Below are positions 11,016 to 18,509 of a stretch of DNA of 45,303 nucleotides, piece after piece. The stretch spans positions 1-45,303 of the forward strand of contig NZ_NPIH01000188.1 of NCBI RefSeq assembly GCF_012275575.1. Direction: 5' to 3'. Origin of the DNA: Paraburkholderia sp. SG-MS1. GTDB taxonomy: Bacteria; Pseudomonadota; Gammaproteobacteria; Burkholderiales; Burkholderiaceae. The notes under the pieces are model-generated. The model made no database searches and was not told the origin of the DNA. It was given only the letters and a program-made list of their open reading frames with translations. Within the stretch, counting starts at the first letter, position 1. Each line of letters opens with the position of its first letter. The translations under genes and the position numbers were made by a program.

Positions 11016-12260
11016 TCACCGCTGCATACACACCTCATGCAGCGCAGTGAGCCGCCGCACCGGATCGGCGACATACGGATTCGACTCGTCCCACGCATAC
11101 CCCGCCAGCACCGCGCTGATCATGCGGCGAATCGACGGCACCTGGTCCGGGTAATAGATGATGTCCTGCAACTCGCCGCTGTACCAACGCTCGACGAACG
11201 CGCGGAACGTGTCGATGCCTTTGCGCAGCGGCACGTCGTAGTCCGCCGACCAGTCGACCGTCTCGCCGTCGAGTTGCCGGTTCAACGTGTGCGCCGCGAG
11301 ATGCGCCGAACGCAGCGCGATCGTCACCCCGGACGAGAACACCGGATCGAGAAATTCGCCGGCATTGCCGAGCAGCGCGTAACCGGGGCCATGCAGGCGC
11401 TCGACGTTCGCCGCGTAACCGCCGATATGCCGCACCGGCATCAGAAACGGCGCGTGACCGATCAGCCGGTTCAGCGTCGGCTCCTGCTGGATCAGCGCGC
11501 GCAACGTCGCGTCGCGCTCCGCTTCCGGTACGTCGAGAAAACTCGCCTCGGCCACGCACCCCACCGACGAGCGCCCGCCCGCCAGCGGAATCATCCAGAA
11601 CCACACGTCGCGGCGCCCGGGATGCGTCGCGATGCAGATCTTGTTGCGGTCGCTCGCACCGACCGGAATACCGTCGCGCACGTGCGTGAAAATCGCGGCG
11701 CGCGTCGGCATCCGCGTCGGTGATTCGAGATTCAGCAGACGCGGCAGCACGCGTCCGAAGCCGCTCGCATCGAGCACGAAACGCGCCTCGACCTGATACG
11801 CGTGATCCGCCTCGTCGATCACGTCGACGAGCGGCGTGGCACCGGTATGCACCGCGCGCACCGTATGGCCGAAGCGCACGTCGGCGCCCTGCCCGGCGGC
11901 GCAGCGAATCAGGATGTCGTCGAACACCGCGCGCTCGACCTGATAGGTGGTGCCCCAACCGGCCGAATGCTTGTCACGGAAATCGAACGACGACGACTGG
12001 TCGCGATACACGAAATGCGCGCCGTTCTTTTGCTGAAAGCCCGCTTCGACCACGGCCTGCAACATCCCCGCTTCTTCGAGGTAGGCCATGCTTTGCGGCA
12101 GCAGACTCTCACCGATCGAGAAACGCGGGAAAGGCTGACGCTCCAGCACCAGCACGGAACGGCCCGCCTGACGCAATAACGCGGCCGCTACCGCACCGGC
12201 CGGTCCGGCTCCGATAATCGCCACATCGACGCTCACGCGCTTTGATAAATGTGTGCTCAC
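11016..12260 (-). CDS. FAD-dependent oxidoreductase, candidate flavin-dependent halogenase of the aryl polyene locus
   Basis: A flavoprotein of about 414 residues. The N-terminal FAD-binding GAGPAG is at residues 17-22, and PFPRFSIGESLLP is typical of the halogenase/geranylgeranyl-reductase superfamily. A lysine (about K78, in GFQQKNGAHF) sits where flavin halogenases carry their catalytic Lys. The sequence WFWMIP (220-225) fits the WxWxIP halogenase signature. The C-terminal FAD segment is LLGNAGEFLDPVFSSG. The GTG at 12260 is preceded by GGGG; starts at 12281 (ATG) and 12236 (GTG) are alternatives. It diverges from the methyltransferase and converges with guaD. Family membership is firm; halogenating activity is inference. 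Confidence 0.85.
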   Translation of the reverse strand: MSTHLSKRVSVDVAIIGAGPAGAVAAALLRQAGRSVLVLERQPFPRFSIGESLLPQSMAYLEEAGMLQAVVEAGFQQKNGAHFVYRDQSSSFDFRDKHSAGWGTTYQVERAVFDDILIRCAAGQGADVRFGHTVRAVHTGATPLVDVIDEADHAYQVEARFVLDASGFGRVLPRLLNLESPTRMPTRAAIFTHVRDGIPVGASDRNKICIATHPGRRDVWFWMIPLAGGRSSVGCVAEASFLDVPEAERDATLRALIQQEPTLNRLIGHAPFLMPVRHIGGYAANVERLHGPGYALLGNAGEFLDPVFSSGVTIALRSAHLAAHTLNRQLDGETVDWSADYDVPLRKGIDTFRAFVERWYSGELQDIIYYPDQVPSIRRMISAVLAGYAWDESNPYVADPVRRLTALHEVCMQR

Positions 12261-12365
12261 AATTGCCCCAATGGTTTGCATGCGGGGCGCCACCATGCAG
12301 CGCCCTTACTTCTCGTTACAATCACGCCTCTGACTGCAAGAACAACATTTCGCCGGGAGTGCAGC

Positions 12366-13094
12366 GTGTCGCCAACCGAAATATCCAGTGTGCCGTTCGT
12401 ACCGGAGACGGCTTTCGGCATCTGGTTCCTGCGCACTCGCACGTGGGAGCATCATGTGCTGCGCGTCGCGATCAACGATCTCAAACGTTTGATCGACGCT
12501 CCCCTGTCTGACGCACCGGTCATCGTCGACGTCGGCTGCGGGCAAGGCATTTCGTTTCGCCTGCTCGCCGACGCGTTCAATCCGCGCCGTATTGTCGGCA
12601 TCGATTTCCATGCGCCGTCGCTCGCGCTTGCCGCCGATGCGGCCCGGGCGTGCCGTCCCGCGCTGACCGACATCGAACTGCTGCATGGCGACTGCGCGAA
12701 GCTGCCGCTGCCCGACGCCAGCGCCGATATCGTGTTCTGCCATCAAACCTTCCATCATCTCGTCGAGCAGGAGCGTGCGCTCGCCGAGTTCCGCCGCGTG
12801 CTCAAGCCGGGCGGCATCCTGCTGTTCGCCGAATCGACCGATGCGTACATCAGGTCCTGGGTGATCCGGCTGCTGTTCCGTCATCCGATGCAGGTGCAAA
12901 AGAGCGCCGACGGCTACCTCGACATGATTCGCCGCGGCGGCTTCAACTTTGGCCAGCGCAACGTCTCGCTGCCTTATCTCTGGTGGAGCCGCGCGAAGGA
13001 CTTCGGTCTGCTCGAACGGCTCGGTCTGCATCGCCCGCAACCGGGTAAGCGTCGTGAGACGCTCGTCAATGTTGCGGCGGTCAAGGCTGATTAA
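12366..13094 (+). CDS. Class I SAM-dependent methyltransferase
   Basis: A 242-residue Rossmann-fold methyltransferase. Motif I reads VIVDVGCGQGISFRL, followed by the acidic strand-2 end in IVGIDFHAPS. Motif II/III lies around DIVFCHQTFHHLVEQERAL, with the post-motif FRRVLKPGGILLFAES typical of the methyltransferase-11 group. I chose the GTG at 12366, which has GGGAG six bases upstream; the frame is open further upstream with no family similarity. It is the only + strand gene within the aryl polyene locus, divergent from the candidate halogenase. A tailoring role (O-methylation of the aryl head or a precursor) is inferred from location only. Confidence 0.87.
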   Translation: MSPTEISSVPFVPETAFGIWFLRTRTWEHHVLRVAINDLKRLIDAPLSDAPVIVDVGCGQGISFRLLADAFNPRRIVGIDFHAPSLALAADAARACRPALTDIELLHGDCAKLPLPDASADIVFCHQTFHHLVEQERALAEFRRVLKPGGILLFAESTDAYIRSWVIRLLFRHPMQVQKSADGYLDMIRRGGFNFGQRNVSLPYLWWSRAKDFGLLERLGLHRPQPGKRRETLVNVAAVKAD

Positions 13095-13159
13095 AGCCGG
13101 TTACAGCGCGCCTTCTTCGAGAACCGCGTAGCAAAGGCGCCTTGCCGCCTCGTTTCGAC

Positions 13160-13582
13160 TCAATGCGCTTCGAGCACCACGAGTTGCCCGCGCACCGCAA
13201 GCGCCGCGGCGCTCGGACTCACGCCGCACGTGAAGTCGCTCGACGAACTGGTTTCGGTGCTATGAAAACGCGTCGACACGTCGATCACCGCATTCGCATG
13301 ACGCGCGCGCGCCGCGTCGCGCAGCTTGCGCACGGCTTCGGCGAGCGCTTCGTGGCATGCGTCGTCGGGGCTCGAAACTTTGCGCGCGATGCGCACCGAA
13401 TACGCGACCTCGCCCACCTGGCTCTGTACCGCCGGATGGTCCTGCTGACCGAAGAACACCGGCACCTCGCCACGCGACTCGCCACCGGCCGCCGCGAATG
13501 GCAGCGACTTCACCTGCGTCGCGCAACCCGCCTGCGTCAACGCCACCACGACAAGCGCACCCAGCACAGTCCATTTTTTCAT
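13160..13582 (-). CDS. Small secreted lipoprotein (YbjQ/RcsF-like) at end of aryl polyene operon
   Basis: A 140-residue protein with a lipoprotein signal, MKKWTVLGALVVVALTQAGC, whose lipobox is TQAGC. The mature part has a conserved-looking centre (DDACHEALAEAVRKLRDAAR) followed by ANAVIDVSTRF and two further cysteines region (FTCGVSPSAAAL). The order of strands and the buried ANAV segment recall the YbjQ/RcsF fold, but I am not certain of the family. The start at 13582 has AAGG upstream. It follows the last ketosynthase by 62 bp on the same strand. Its role in the pathway is unknown. Confidence 0.82.
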   Translation of the reverse strand: MKKWTVLGALVVVALTQAGCATQVKSLPFAAAGGESRGEVPVFFGQQDHPAVQSQVGEVAYSVRIARKVSSPDDACHEALAEAVRKLRDAARARHANAVIDVSTRFHSTETSSSSDFTCGVSPSAAALAVRGQLVVLEAH

Positions 13583-13644
13583 TGTCGTCACCTTCGTTAT
13601 TTTTAAAGTCGGGGCCGTTTTTCCCGGCCTCGTTGTGGGCCCAT

Positions 13645-14886
13645 TCAACCGCCCTGCCATGCTTCGAACATCAGGCTCGCGCAACTGCCGCCGAACCCGA
13701 ACGACACCGACATCGCCGTGTCGATACGCGCAGCGCGCGCGCTCCGCACGAGCGGCATGCCGATCACTTCCGGCTCGGGCGTGCCGACATCCGCCGTGCC
13801 CGCGATGAACCCATCGCGCATCATCAGGAGGGTGTAGATCGCCTCGTGCGCGCCGCACGCGCCGATCGAATGCCCCGTCATCCCTTTTGTCGACGAAAAC
13901 GCCGGCATGCACTGCCCGGACGCGGCGCCGAATACGTCACTCAACGCGCGCAGCTCCTCGATGTCGCCGAGCGGCGTCGACGGTGCGTGCGTGTTGATGT
14001 AATCGGGCCGCCTGGCCGCCGCGTCGAGCGCGTCGCGCATCGCCCGCGCGATGCCGCCCGCGCGCGGGGCGACCATCGCCGCGCTGTCGGTGCAATCGCC
14101 GAAACCGGTCAGCTCCGCGTAAATGCGCGCGCCGCGCGCCAACGCGTGATCGAGCGCTTCGAGCACCAGCACGCCGCCGCCCGACGCGATCACGAAACCG
14201 TCGCGCTGCGTGTCGTACGGACGCGACGCGTGCTGCGGCGTGTCGTTGAAGCGCCGCGACAGCGCGCCCATCGCGTCGAACAGCAATGTCGTGTTGTCGT
14301 GCAGCGCTTCGCTGCCGCCGCTCAGCACGATCTGCTGGCGGCCGGTCTGGATCAGTTGCATCGCCTGGCCAATCGCGAGCGCCGAGGTCGTGCACGCCGA
14401 CGACGGCGAATAGCTCACCCCTTCGAGCCCGAACACCTGCGCGACGTTCGCCGACGCGGTGCTGCTCATCGCATGCGGCACGATGTACGGCGGCACCTTT
14501 TCGACGCCGCGCGCCTGCGCGATCGCGAGCCCGGCGTCGTAGCTCGCCAGGGTGCCGACGCCCGAGCCGATCACCGCCCCGGCGCGCGGCGAGCGCAACG
14601 CGGCGGGCGCGAGCCCGGCGTCGTCGATCGCGTGACGCGCCGCGTGACAGGCGAAGCGCGCGGTGTCGCCCATGAAGCGTTCGAGCTTGCGCCCGAACGG
14701 CGGCTCGTGCGCGACCGACGCGACGCCCGCCACCTGCGAGCCGAACCCGCGCTCGCGCCACGCGTCGATCCGTTCGATGCGCGAGCGCCCCGCGCGCAAC
14801 GCGGCGGACACGCCGTCGAGCGTATTGCCGAGGCACGACACGATCCCCATGCCGGTAACGACCACGCGTTGCAGCGCGACGCTCAT
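13645..14886 (-). CDS. Beta-ketoacyl-ACP synthase (FabB/FabF type), third ketosynthase of the aryl polyene locus
   Basis: A 413-residue condensing enzyme with the intact Cys-His-His triad: C165 in SSACTTSALAIG, H300 in NTHAPSTPLGD and H339 in KGMTGHSIGACGAHEAI. The phrasing around H339 (SSTKGMTGHS, EAIYTLLMM) is closer to FabB than to FabF. It should condense malonyl-ACP with an acyl-ACP during polyene extension. Its ATG overlaps the stop of the preceding ketosynthase (ATGA), so the two are translationally coupled. Reference aryl polyene clusters as I remember them have two catalytic ketosynthases (ApeO and ApeR) plus a chain length factor; this would be an additional one. Confidence 0.92.
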   Translation of the reverse strand: MSVALQRVVVTGMGIVSCLGNTLDGVSAALRAGRSRIERIDAWRERGFGSQVAGVASVAHEPPFGRKLERFMGDTARFACHAARHAIDDAGLAPAALRSPRAGAVIGSGVGTLASYDAGLAIAQARGVEKVPPYIVPHAMSSTASANVAQVFGLEGVSYSPSSACTTSALAIGQAMQLIQTGRQQIVLSGGSEALHDNTTLLFDAMGALSRRFNDTPQHASRPYDTQRDGFVIASGGGVLVLEALDHALARGARIYAELTGFGDCTDSAAMVAPRAGGIARAMRDALDAAARRPDYINTHAPSTPLGDIEELRALSDVFGAASGQCMPAFSSTKGMTGHSIGACGAHEAIYTLLMMRDGFIAGTADVGTPEPEVIGMPLVRSARAARIDTAMSVSFGFGGSCASLMFEAWQGG

Positions 14887-16109
14887 CGAACGCGCCTGAA
14901 AATCAGCGACGTGTTGATGCCGCCGAATGCAAAGTTATTGCTCATCACATGTTCGGCATCGATCTCGCGCGCCGTGCCGACGATGTAGTCGAGCGGCGCG
15001 CAGGCCGGATCGACGTGGTCGAGGTTCAAGGTCGGCGCATACCAGTTGCGCTTCATCATCTCGATGGTCCACCACGCTTCGAGCGCGCCGCACGCACCGA
15101 GCGTGTGCCCGACGTAGCTCTTGAGCGAACTGATCGGCATGCGCTCGCCGAAGGTCTGCGCGGTCGCATGGCTCTCCGCGATGTCACCGCGATCGGTCGA
15201 GGTGCCGTGCGCGTTCACGTAGGCGATCGCTTCCGGCGGCAGTTGCGCGTCGCGCAGCGCGAGCTGCATGGCGAGCGCCATCGTGCCGGCGGTCGGCTGT
15301 GTCATGTGCGCGCCGTCCGAATTGCAGCCGAAGCCGACGATCTCCGCGTGAATCCGCGCGCCGCGCGCCACCGCGTGTTCGTATTCTTCGAGCACCAGCG
15401 TGGCCGCGCCTTCGCCGACCACGAGGCCGTCGCGCGCGGCATCGAAAGGACGCGGCGTCAGATGCGGCTCGTCGTTGCGCGTGCTGGTCGCGTACAGCGT
15501 GTCGAACACCGCGACTGCCGGGCCGGACAGTTCTTCCGCGCCGCCCGCGAGCATCAGCGTCTGCTTGCCGCTCTGGATCGCTTCGAACGCGTAGCCGATC
15601 GCCTGGCTGCCCGACGCGCACGCGCACGAAGTCGGAATGATCCGCCCTTTCAGATCCCAGAACAGGCTGACGTTGACCGCCGTGGTGTGCGGCATCATCT
15701 GCACGTAGCTGTTCGACGTGACGCTGCCCATCGAGCCGGTTTCGAGCATCGCGCCGAACGCGCGGATCGGCTGCACCGAGCCCGACGACGAGCCATACGC
15801 GACACCCATGCGGCCGTCGGCGATGCTCGGGTCGTCCGCGAGTCCCGCATCGGCGAGCGCGAGTTCGCTCGCGCGCACCGAGTACATCGACACCGGGCCC
15901 ATCGAGCGCGTTTTCTTGCGCGGATAGTGGGCCGGCGCGTTGAAATGCGGCAGCGGACACGCGAGCCGCGTATGCAGCGCTTCGAAGTAATCCCATTCGG
16001 GCATGCGCCGCACCGCATTCTCGCCGCTTCTCAGGCGCGCTTCGATGACGTCCCAGCTATCGCCGAATGCGGTGACGCCGCCCATGCCGGTAATGACGAC
16101 GCGCTTCAT
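14883..16109 (-). CDS. Beta-ketoacyl-ACP synthase (FabF type, ApeR-like)
   Basis: A 408-residue ketosynthase. The active site is complete: C164 in TSCACASGSQAIG, H301 in NAHGTSTDRGD and H335 in SYVGHTLGACGALEAW. The N-terminal RVVITGMGGVTAFG is the usual KS opening. The start at 16109 shares one base with the ketoreductase stop (TGATG); upstream codons in this frame are antisense-free shadow without KS similarity. Position immediately after the ketoreductase matches ApeR in described aryl polyene clusters. Its role is chain initiation or extension on the ACPs encoded upstream in the same operon. Confidence 0.93.
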   Translation of the reverse strand: MKRVVITGMGGVTAFGDSWDVIEARLRSGENAVRRMPEWDYFEALHTRLACPLPHFNAPAHYPRKKTRSMGPVSMYSVRASELALADAGLADDPSIADGRMGVAYGSSSGSVQPIRAFGAMLETGSMGSVTSNSYVQMMPHTTAVNVSLFWDLKGRIIPTSCACASGSQAIGYAFEAIQSGKQTLMLAGGAEELSGPAVAVFDTLYATSTRNDEPHLTPRPFDAARDGLVVGEGAATLVLEEYEHAVARGARIHAEIVGFGCNSDGAHMTQPTAGTMALAMQLALRDAQLPPEAIAYVNAHGTSTDRGDIAESHATAQTFGERMPISSLKSYVGHTLGACGALEAWWTIEMMKRNWYAPTLNLDHVDPACAPLDYIVGTAREIDAEHVMSNNFAFGGINTSLIFRRVR

Positions 16110-16834
16110 CACACCATCCCGCCATTGACGCCGATCACCTGGCGCGTCACATAGGAAGCCGCATCCGACATCAGGAAGCTGACCACCGAGGCGACCTCGG
16201 CAGGCTGGCCGACGCGGTTCATCGGCACCGTCTTCAAGGCCTGTTCGAGCGGCATCTGCTCGAGCATGCCCGTTTCGATCAGACCCGGCGCGACGCAATT
16301 GACGGTGATGTTGCGCGTCGCCAGTTCGACCGCGAGCGCCTTGGTCGCGCCGATCAGCCCGGCCTTCGCCGCGCTGTAATTGACCTGGCCGCGATTGCCC
16401 ATCACGCCGGACACCGACGCGATCGTGACAATGCGCCCGCCCTTGCGCGCACGCACCATCGGCATGGTGAGCGGATGGACGACATTGTAGAACGCGTCGA
16501 GACCGGTCTCGATCACGATGTCCCAGTCTTCCTCGGTGAGCGCGGGAAACGCGGCGTCGCGCGTCACGCCCGCGCTGCATACGATGCCGTAGTACGGCCC
16601 GTGTGCGGCGACGTCCGCTTCGAGCACCTCGCGGCACGCGGCGCGCTCGCGCACGTCGAACTGCAGCACGCGCGCCGTGCCGCCTTGCGCGGCGATGCCC
16701 GTCGCAACCGCGTCGGCTTCGCTGCGTCCCGTGCGGCAATGCACGGAGAGCGCGAAGCCGTCGGCGGCCAACTGGTACGCAATCGCGCGGCCAATGCCGC
16801 GGCTTGCGCCGGTAACGAGAACACGCCGGCTCAT
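16109..16834 (-). CDS. 3-oxoacyl-ACP reductase, FabG-type SDR (ApeQ-like)
   Basis: A 241-residue short-chain dehydrogenase that reduces the beta-keto group after each condensation, using NADPH. The cofactor loop VTGASRGIGRAIA is at the N-terminus. The catalytic Ser-Tyr-Lys is S140, Y153 and K157 (VNYSAAKAG), followed by VNCVAPGLIETGM and the C-terminal YVTRQVIGVNGGM typical of FabG. The ATG at 16834 overlaps the stop of the dehydratase gene (ATGA) and has AAGGGAG nine bases upstream. Confidence 0.95.
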   Translation of the reverse strand: MSRRVLVTGASRGIGRAIAYQLAADGFALSVHCRTGRSEADAVATGIAAQGGTARVLQFDVRERAACREVLEADVAAHGPYYGIVCSAGVTRDAAFPALTEEDWDIVIETGLDAFYNVVHPLTMPMVRARKGGRIVTIASVSGVMGNRGQVNYSAAKAGLIGATKALAVELATRNITVNCVAPGLIETGMLEQMPLEQALKTVPMNRVGQPAEVASVVSFLMSDAASYVTRQVIGVNGGMV

Positions 16835-17328
16835 GAACTGAAACTCCCTTCGATGAATGACTGGAAATCGGGCGGTTGAAAAACCTTGATGACGGCCTCG
16901 GCGCAACACACGTCGCCGTGATGGATCGTGCATTCGTATGCGCCGTGGCCTTCCTCGCTGCGCAGCAGTTCGAGAACGCGGATCGTGAGACACGCGCCGG
17001 CCGCCAAGGTCGGCTGCAACGCCTTGTAGCTGCGCGAGCCGAGCAGCACGCCTGGCCGCGCGCGGCCGCCGCCGAGCAGCGCCAGCAACGCGACGTGCGC
17101 CGCGATCGCCTGCGCCATCAGTTCGATGCCGATCCACGCGGGCATCGCGCCATCGGCGTCGGCATACCATGCTTGAGCGTCCACGCTGGCGCGCGCGCTC
17201 AGCGTTTCTTCGGCGAACATGTCGACGGCATCGATCAGCAGCATGCTGCCGCGATGCGGAATGATCGCTTCGATCGGTTGCTGCGCGAGGTGCGCGAAGG
17301 TGGGCGTCGTGGTCGTCATGCGCGTCAT
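16831..17328 (-). CDS. 3-hydroxyacyl-ACP dehydratase, hotdog fold (ApeP-like)
   Basis: A 165-residue single-hotdog protein of the predicted 3-hydroxylacyl-ACP dehydratase group associated with aryl polyenes. It shows IIPHRGSMLLIDAV (putative active-site His25) and the helix GIELMAQAIAAHVAL of the FabZ-like hotdog. In characterised Xenorhabdus aryl polyene synthesis, ApeP works as a heterocomplex with ApeI. Here the ApeI-like domain is fused to the ligase about 8 kb upstream in the operon. The gene overlaps the preceding ketosynthase stop and the following ketoreductase start by ATGA junctions. Confidence 0.9.
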   Translation of the reverse strand: MTRMTTTTPTFAHLAQQPIEAIIPHRGSMLLIDAVDMFAEETLSARASVDAQAWYADADGAMPAWIGIELMAQAIAAHVALLALLGGGRARPGVLLGSRSYKALQPTLAAGACLTIRVLELLRSEEGHGAYECTIHHGDVCCAEAVIKVFQPPDFQSFIEGSFSS

Positions 17329-18509
17329 CGTGCGAGGATCAGGCTGACGTTGCTGCCGCCGAATGCAAACGAATTGCTCATCACGTATTGCGCGTTCGCA
17401 CCGCGCGCGACGAAGCGTTCGTTCTCCACCAGGTCCAGCGGCGGCAATGCCGGGTCAAGCTCGCCGTCCCACACGTGACGCGGCAGCGGCACGTCGTCGC
17501 GCGCGAGCGTGAGCCACGCGAAGCCGAGTTCGGTGGCGCCCGCCGCGCCCAGCTGGTGGCCGGTCAAGGGCTTGGTGCCGCTCGTCGCGACGCCTTGCGG
17601 AAACACGCGCGCCATCAGCTTCGCTTCCATCTCATCGTTCTTGCGTGTGGCGGTGGCGTGCAGATTCACATAGTCGAGCGCGGACGGTCCAATGCCCGCA
17701 TCGGCGAGCGCTTCGCGCAACGCCAGTTCGGCACCCGCACCCTGCGGGTCCGGCGACGAAATGTGATGCGCGTCGCTCGATTCGCCGAGGCCCGCGAGCC
17801 GCACGGCCGCTTCGTCGCGGCTCATCAAAAACACGGCCGCGCCTTCGCCGACGTTGATCCCGCAACGGTTCACGCTCATCGGATTGGTGCGCACGCCGCT
17901 GGTCGATTCGAGCGAGGCGAAGCCCTGCACGGTCAATTCGCAAAGCGAATCGACGCCGCCCACCACGACCGCATCGCACAGCTGCAATTGCAGCAAACGC
18001 CGCGCCGACGCGAAGGCTTTCGCGCTCGAGGTGCACGCGGTCGAGATCGTGAAGGCCGGCCCTTGCACGCCGAGCGCGGCGGCCGCGAACGGCGCGGCGG
18101 TGCCGATCTCCATCTGCCGGTAGTTGAAGTTCTCGGGCAGCTGGCCCGCCTGCGCGTGATAGACGAACGCGGCTTCGGCCGCCTCGATGCCCGACGTGCT
18201 GGTGCCGAGCACCACGCCGATCCGGTGAGCGCCGTAACGCTCGCGCGCGGCGTCGATGGCGGGCGCGATCTGCGCGAGCGCGGCCAGCAGCAAACGGTTG
18301 TTGCGACAGTCGTAACGCACGAGAGCGGCGGGCGGCGCCAGATCCAGCGGCGCGAGCACGCTGCCGGCAAACGCGTCGCCGATGCCTGTATGCACGTTCG
18401 CCATGCCAGGCGCGCACGTCGCGGCGAGCGCAGGCACGATTTCGTCGATGTTGCCGCCCAACGCGTTGATCATGCCGAGCGCGTGCAGATAAACCGATGG
18501 CGTCTTCAT
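17325..18509 (-). CDS. Beta-ketoacyl-ACP synthase (ApeO-like)
   Basis: A 394-residue ketosynthase with the full triad: C159 in TISTACTSSAKAF, H284 in NLHATATRKNDE and H318 in KPLTGHQLGAAGATEL. In described aryl polyene systems the corresponding enzyme (ApeO) pairs with a chain length factor (ApeC) to make the main elongating condensing enzyme; a ApeC-like protein is encoded first in this operon. The ATG at 18509 overlaps the exporter stop and is preceded by GAGGAGGG. No ApeN-type lipoprotein gene lies between exporter and ketosynthase. Confidence 0.93.
   Translation of the reverse strand: MKTPSVYLHALGMINALGGNIDEIVPALAATCAPGMANVHTGIGDAFAGSVLAPLDLAPPAALVRYDCRNNRLLLAALAQIAPAIDAARERYGAHRIGVVLGTSTSGIEAAEAAFVYHAQAGQLPENFNYRQMEIGTAAPFAAAALGVQGPAFTISTACTSSAKAFASARRLLQLQLCDAVVVGGVDSLCELTVQGFASLESTSGVRTNPMSVNRCGINVGEGAAVFLMSRDEAAVRLAGLGESSDAHHISSPDPQGAGAELALREALADAGIGPSALDYVNLHATATRKNDEMEAKLMARVFPQGVATSGTKPLTGHQLGAAGATELGFAWLTLARDDVPLPRHVWDGELDPALPPLDLVENERFVARGANAQYVMSNSFAFGGSNVSLILAR

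Noticed and set aside
13586..13644. A GGCCG/CGGCC hairpin between the last ketosynthase and the lipoprotein as a terminator.
   Set aside because: No T-run follows on the minus strand and the loop is long; too weak to call.
13357..14988. Long plus-strand frames opposite the ketosynthases (also at 14949-16154 and 17388-18734).
   Set aside because: Arg-rich antisense shadows of conserved condensing enzymes.
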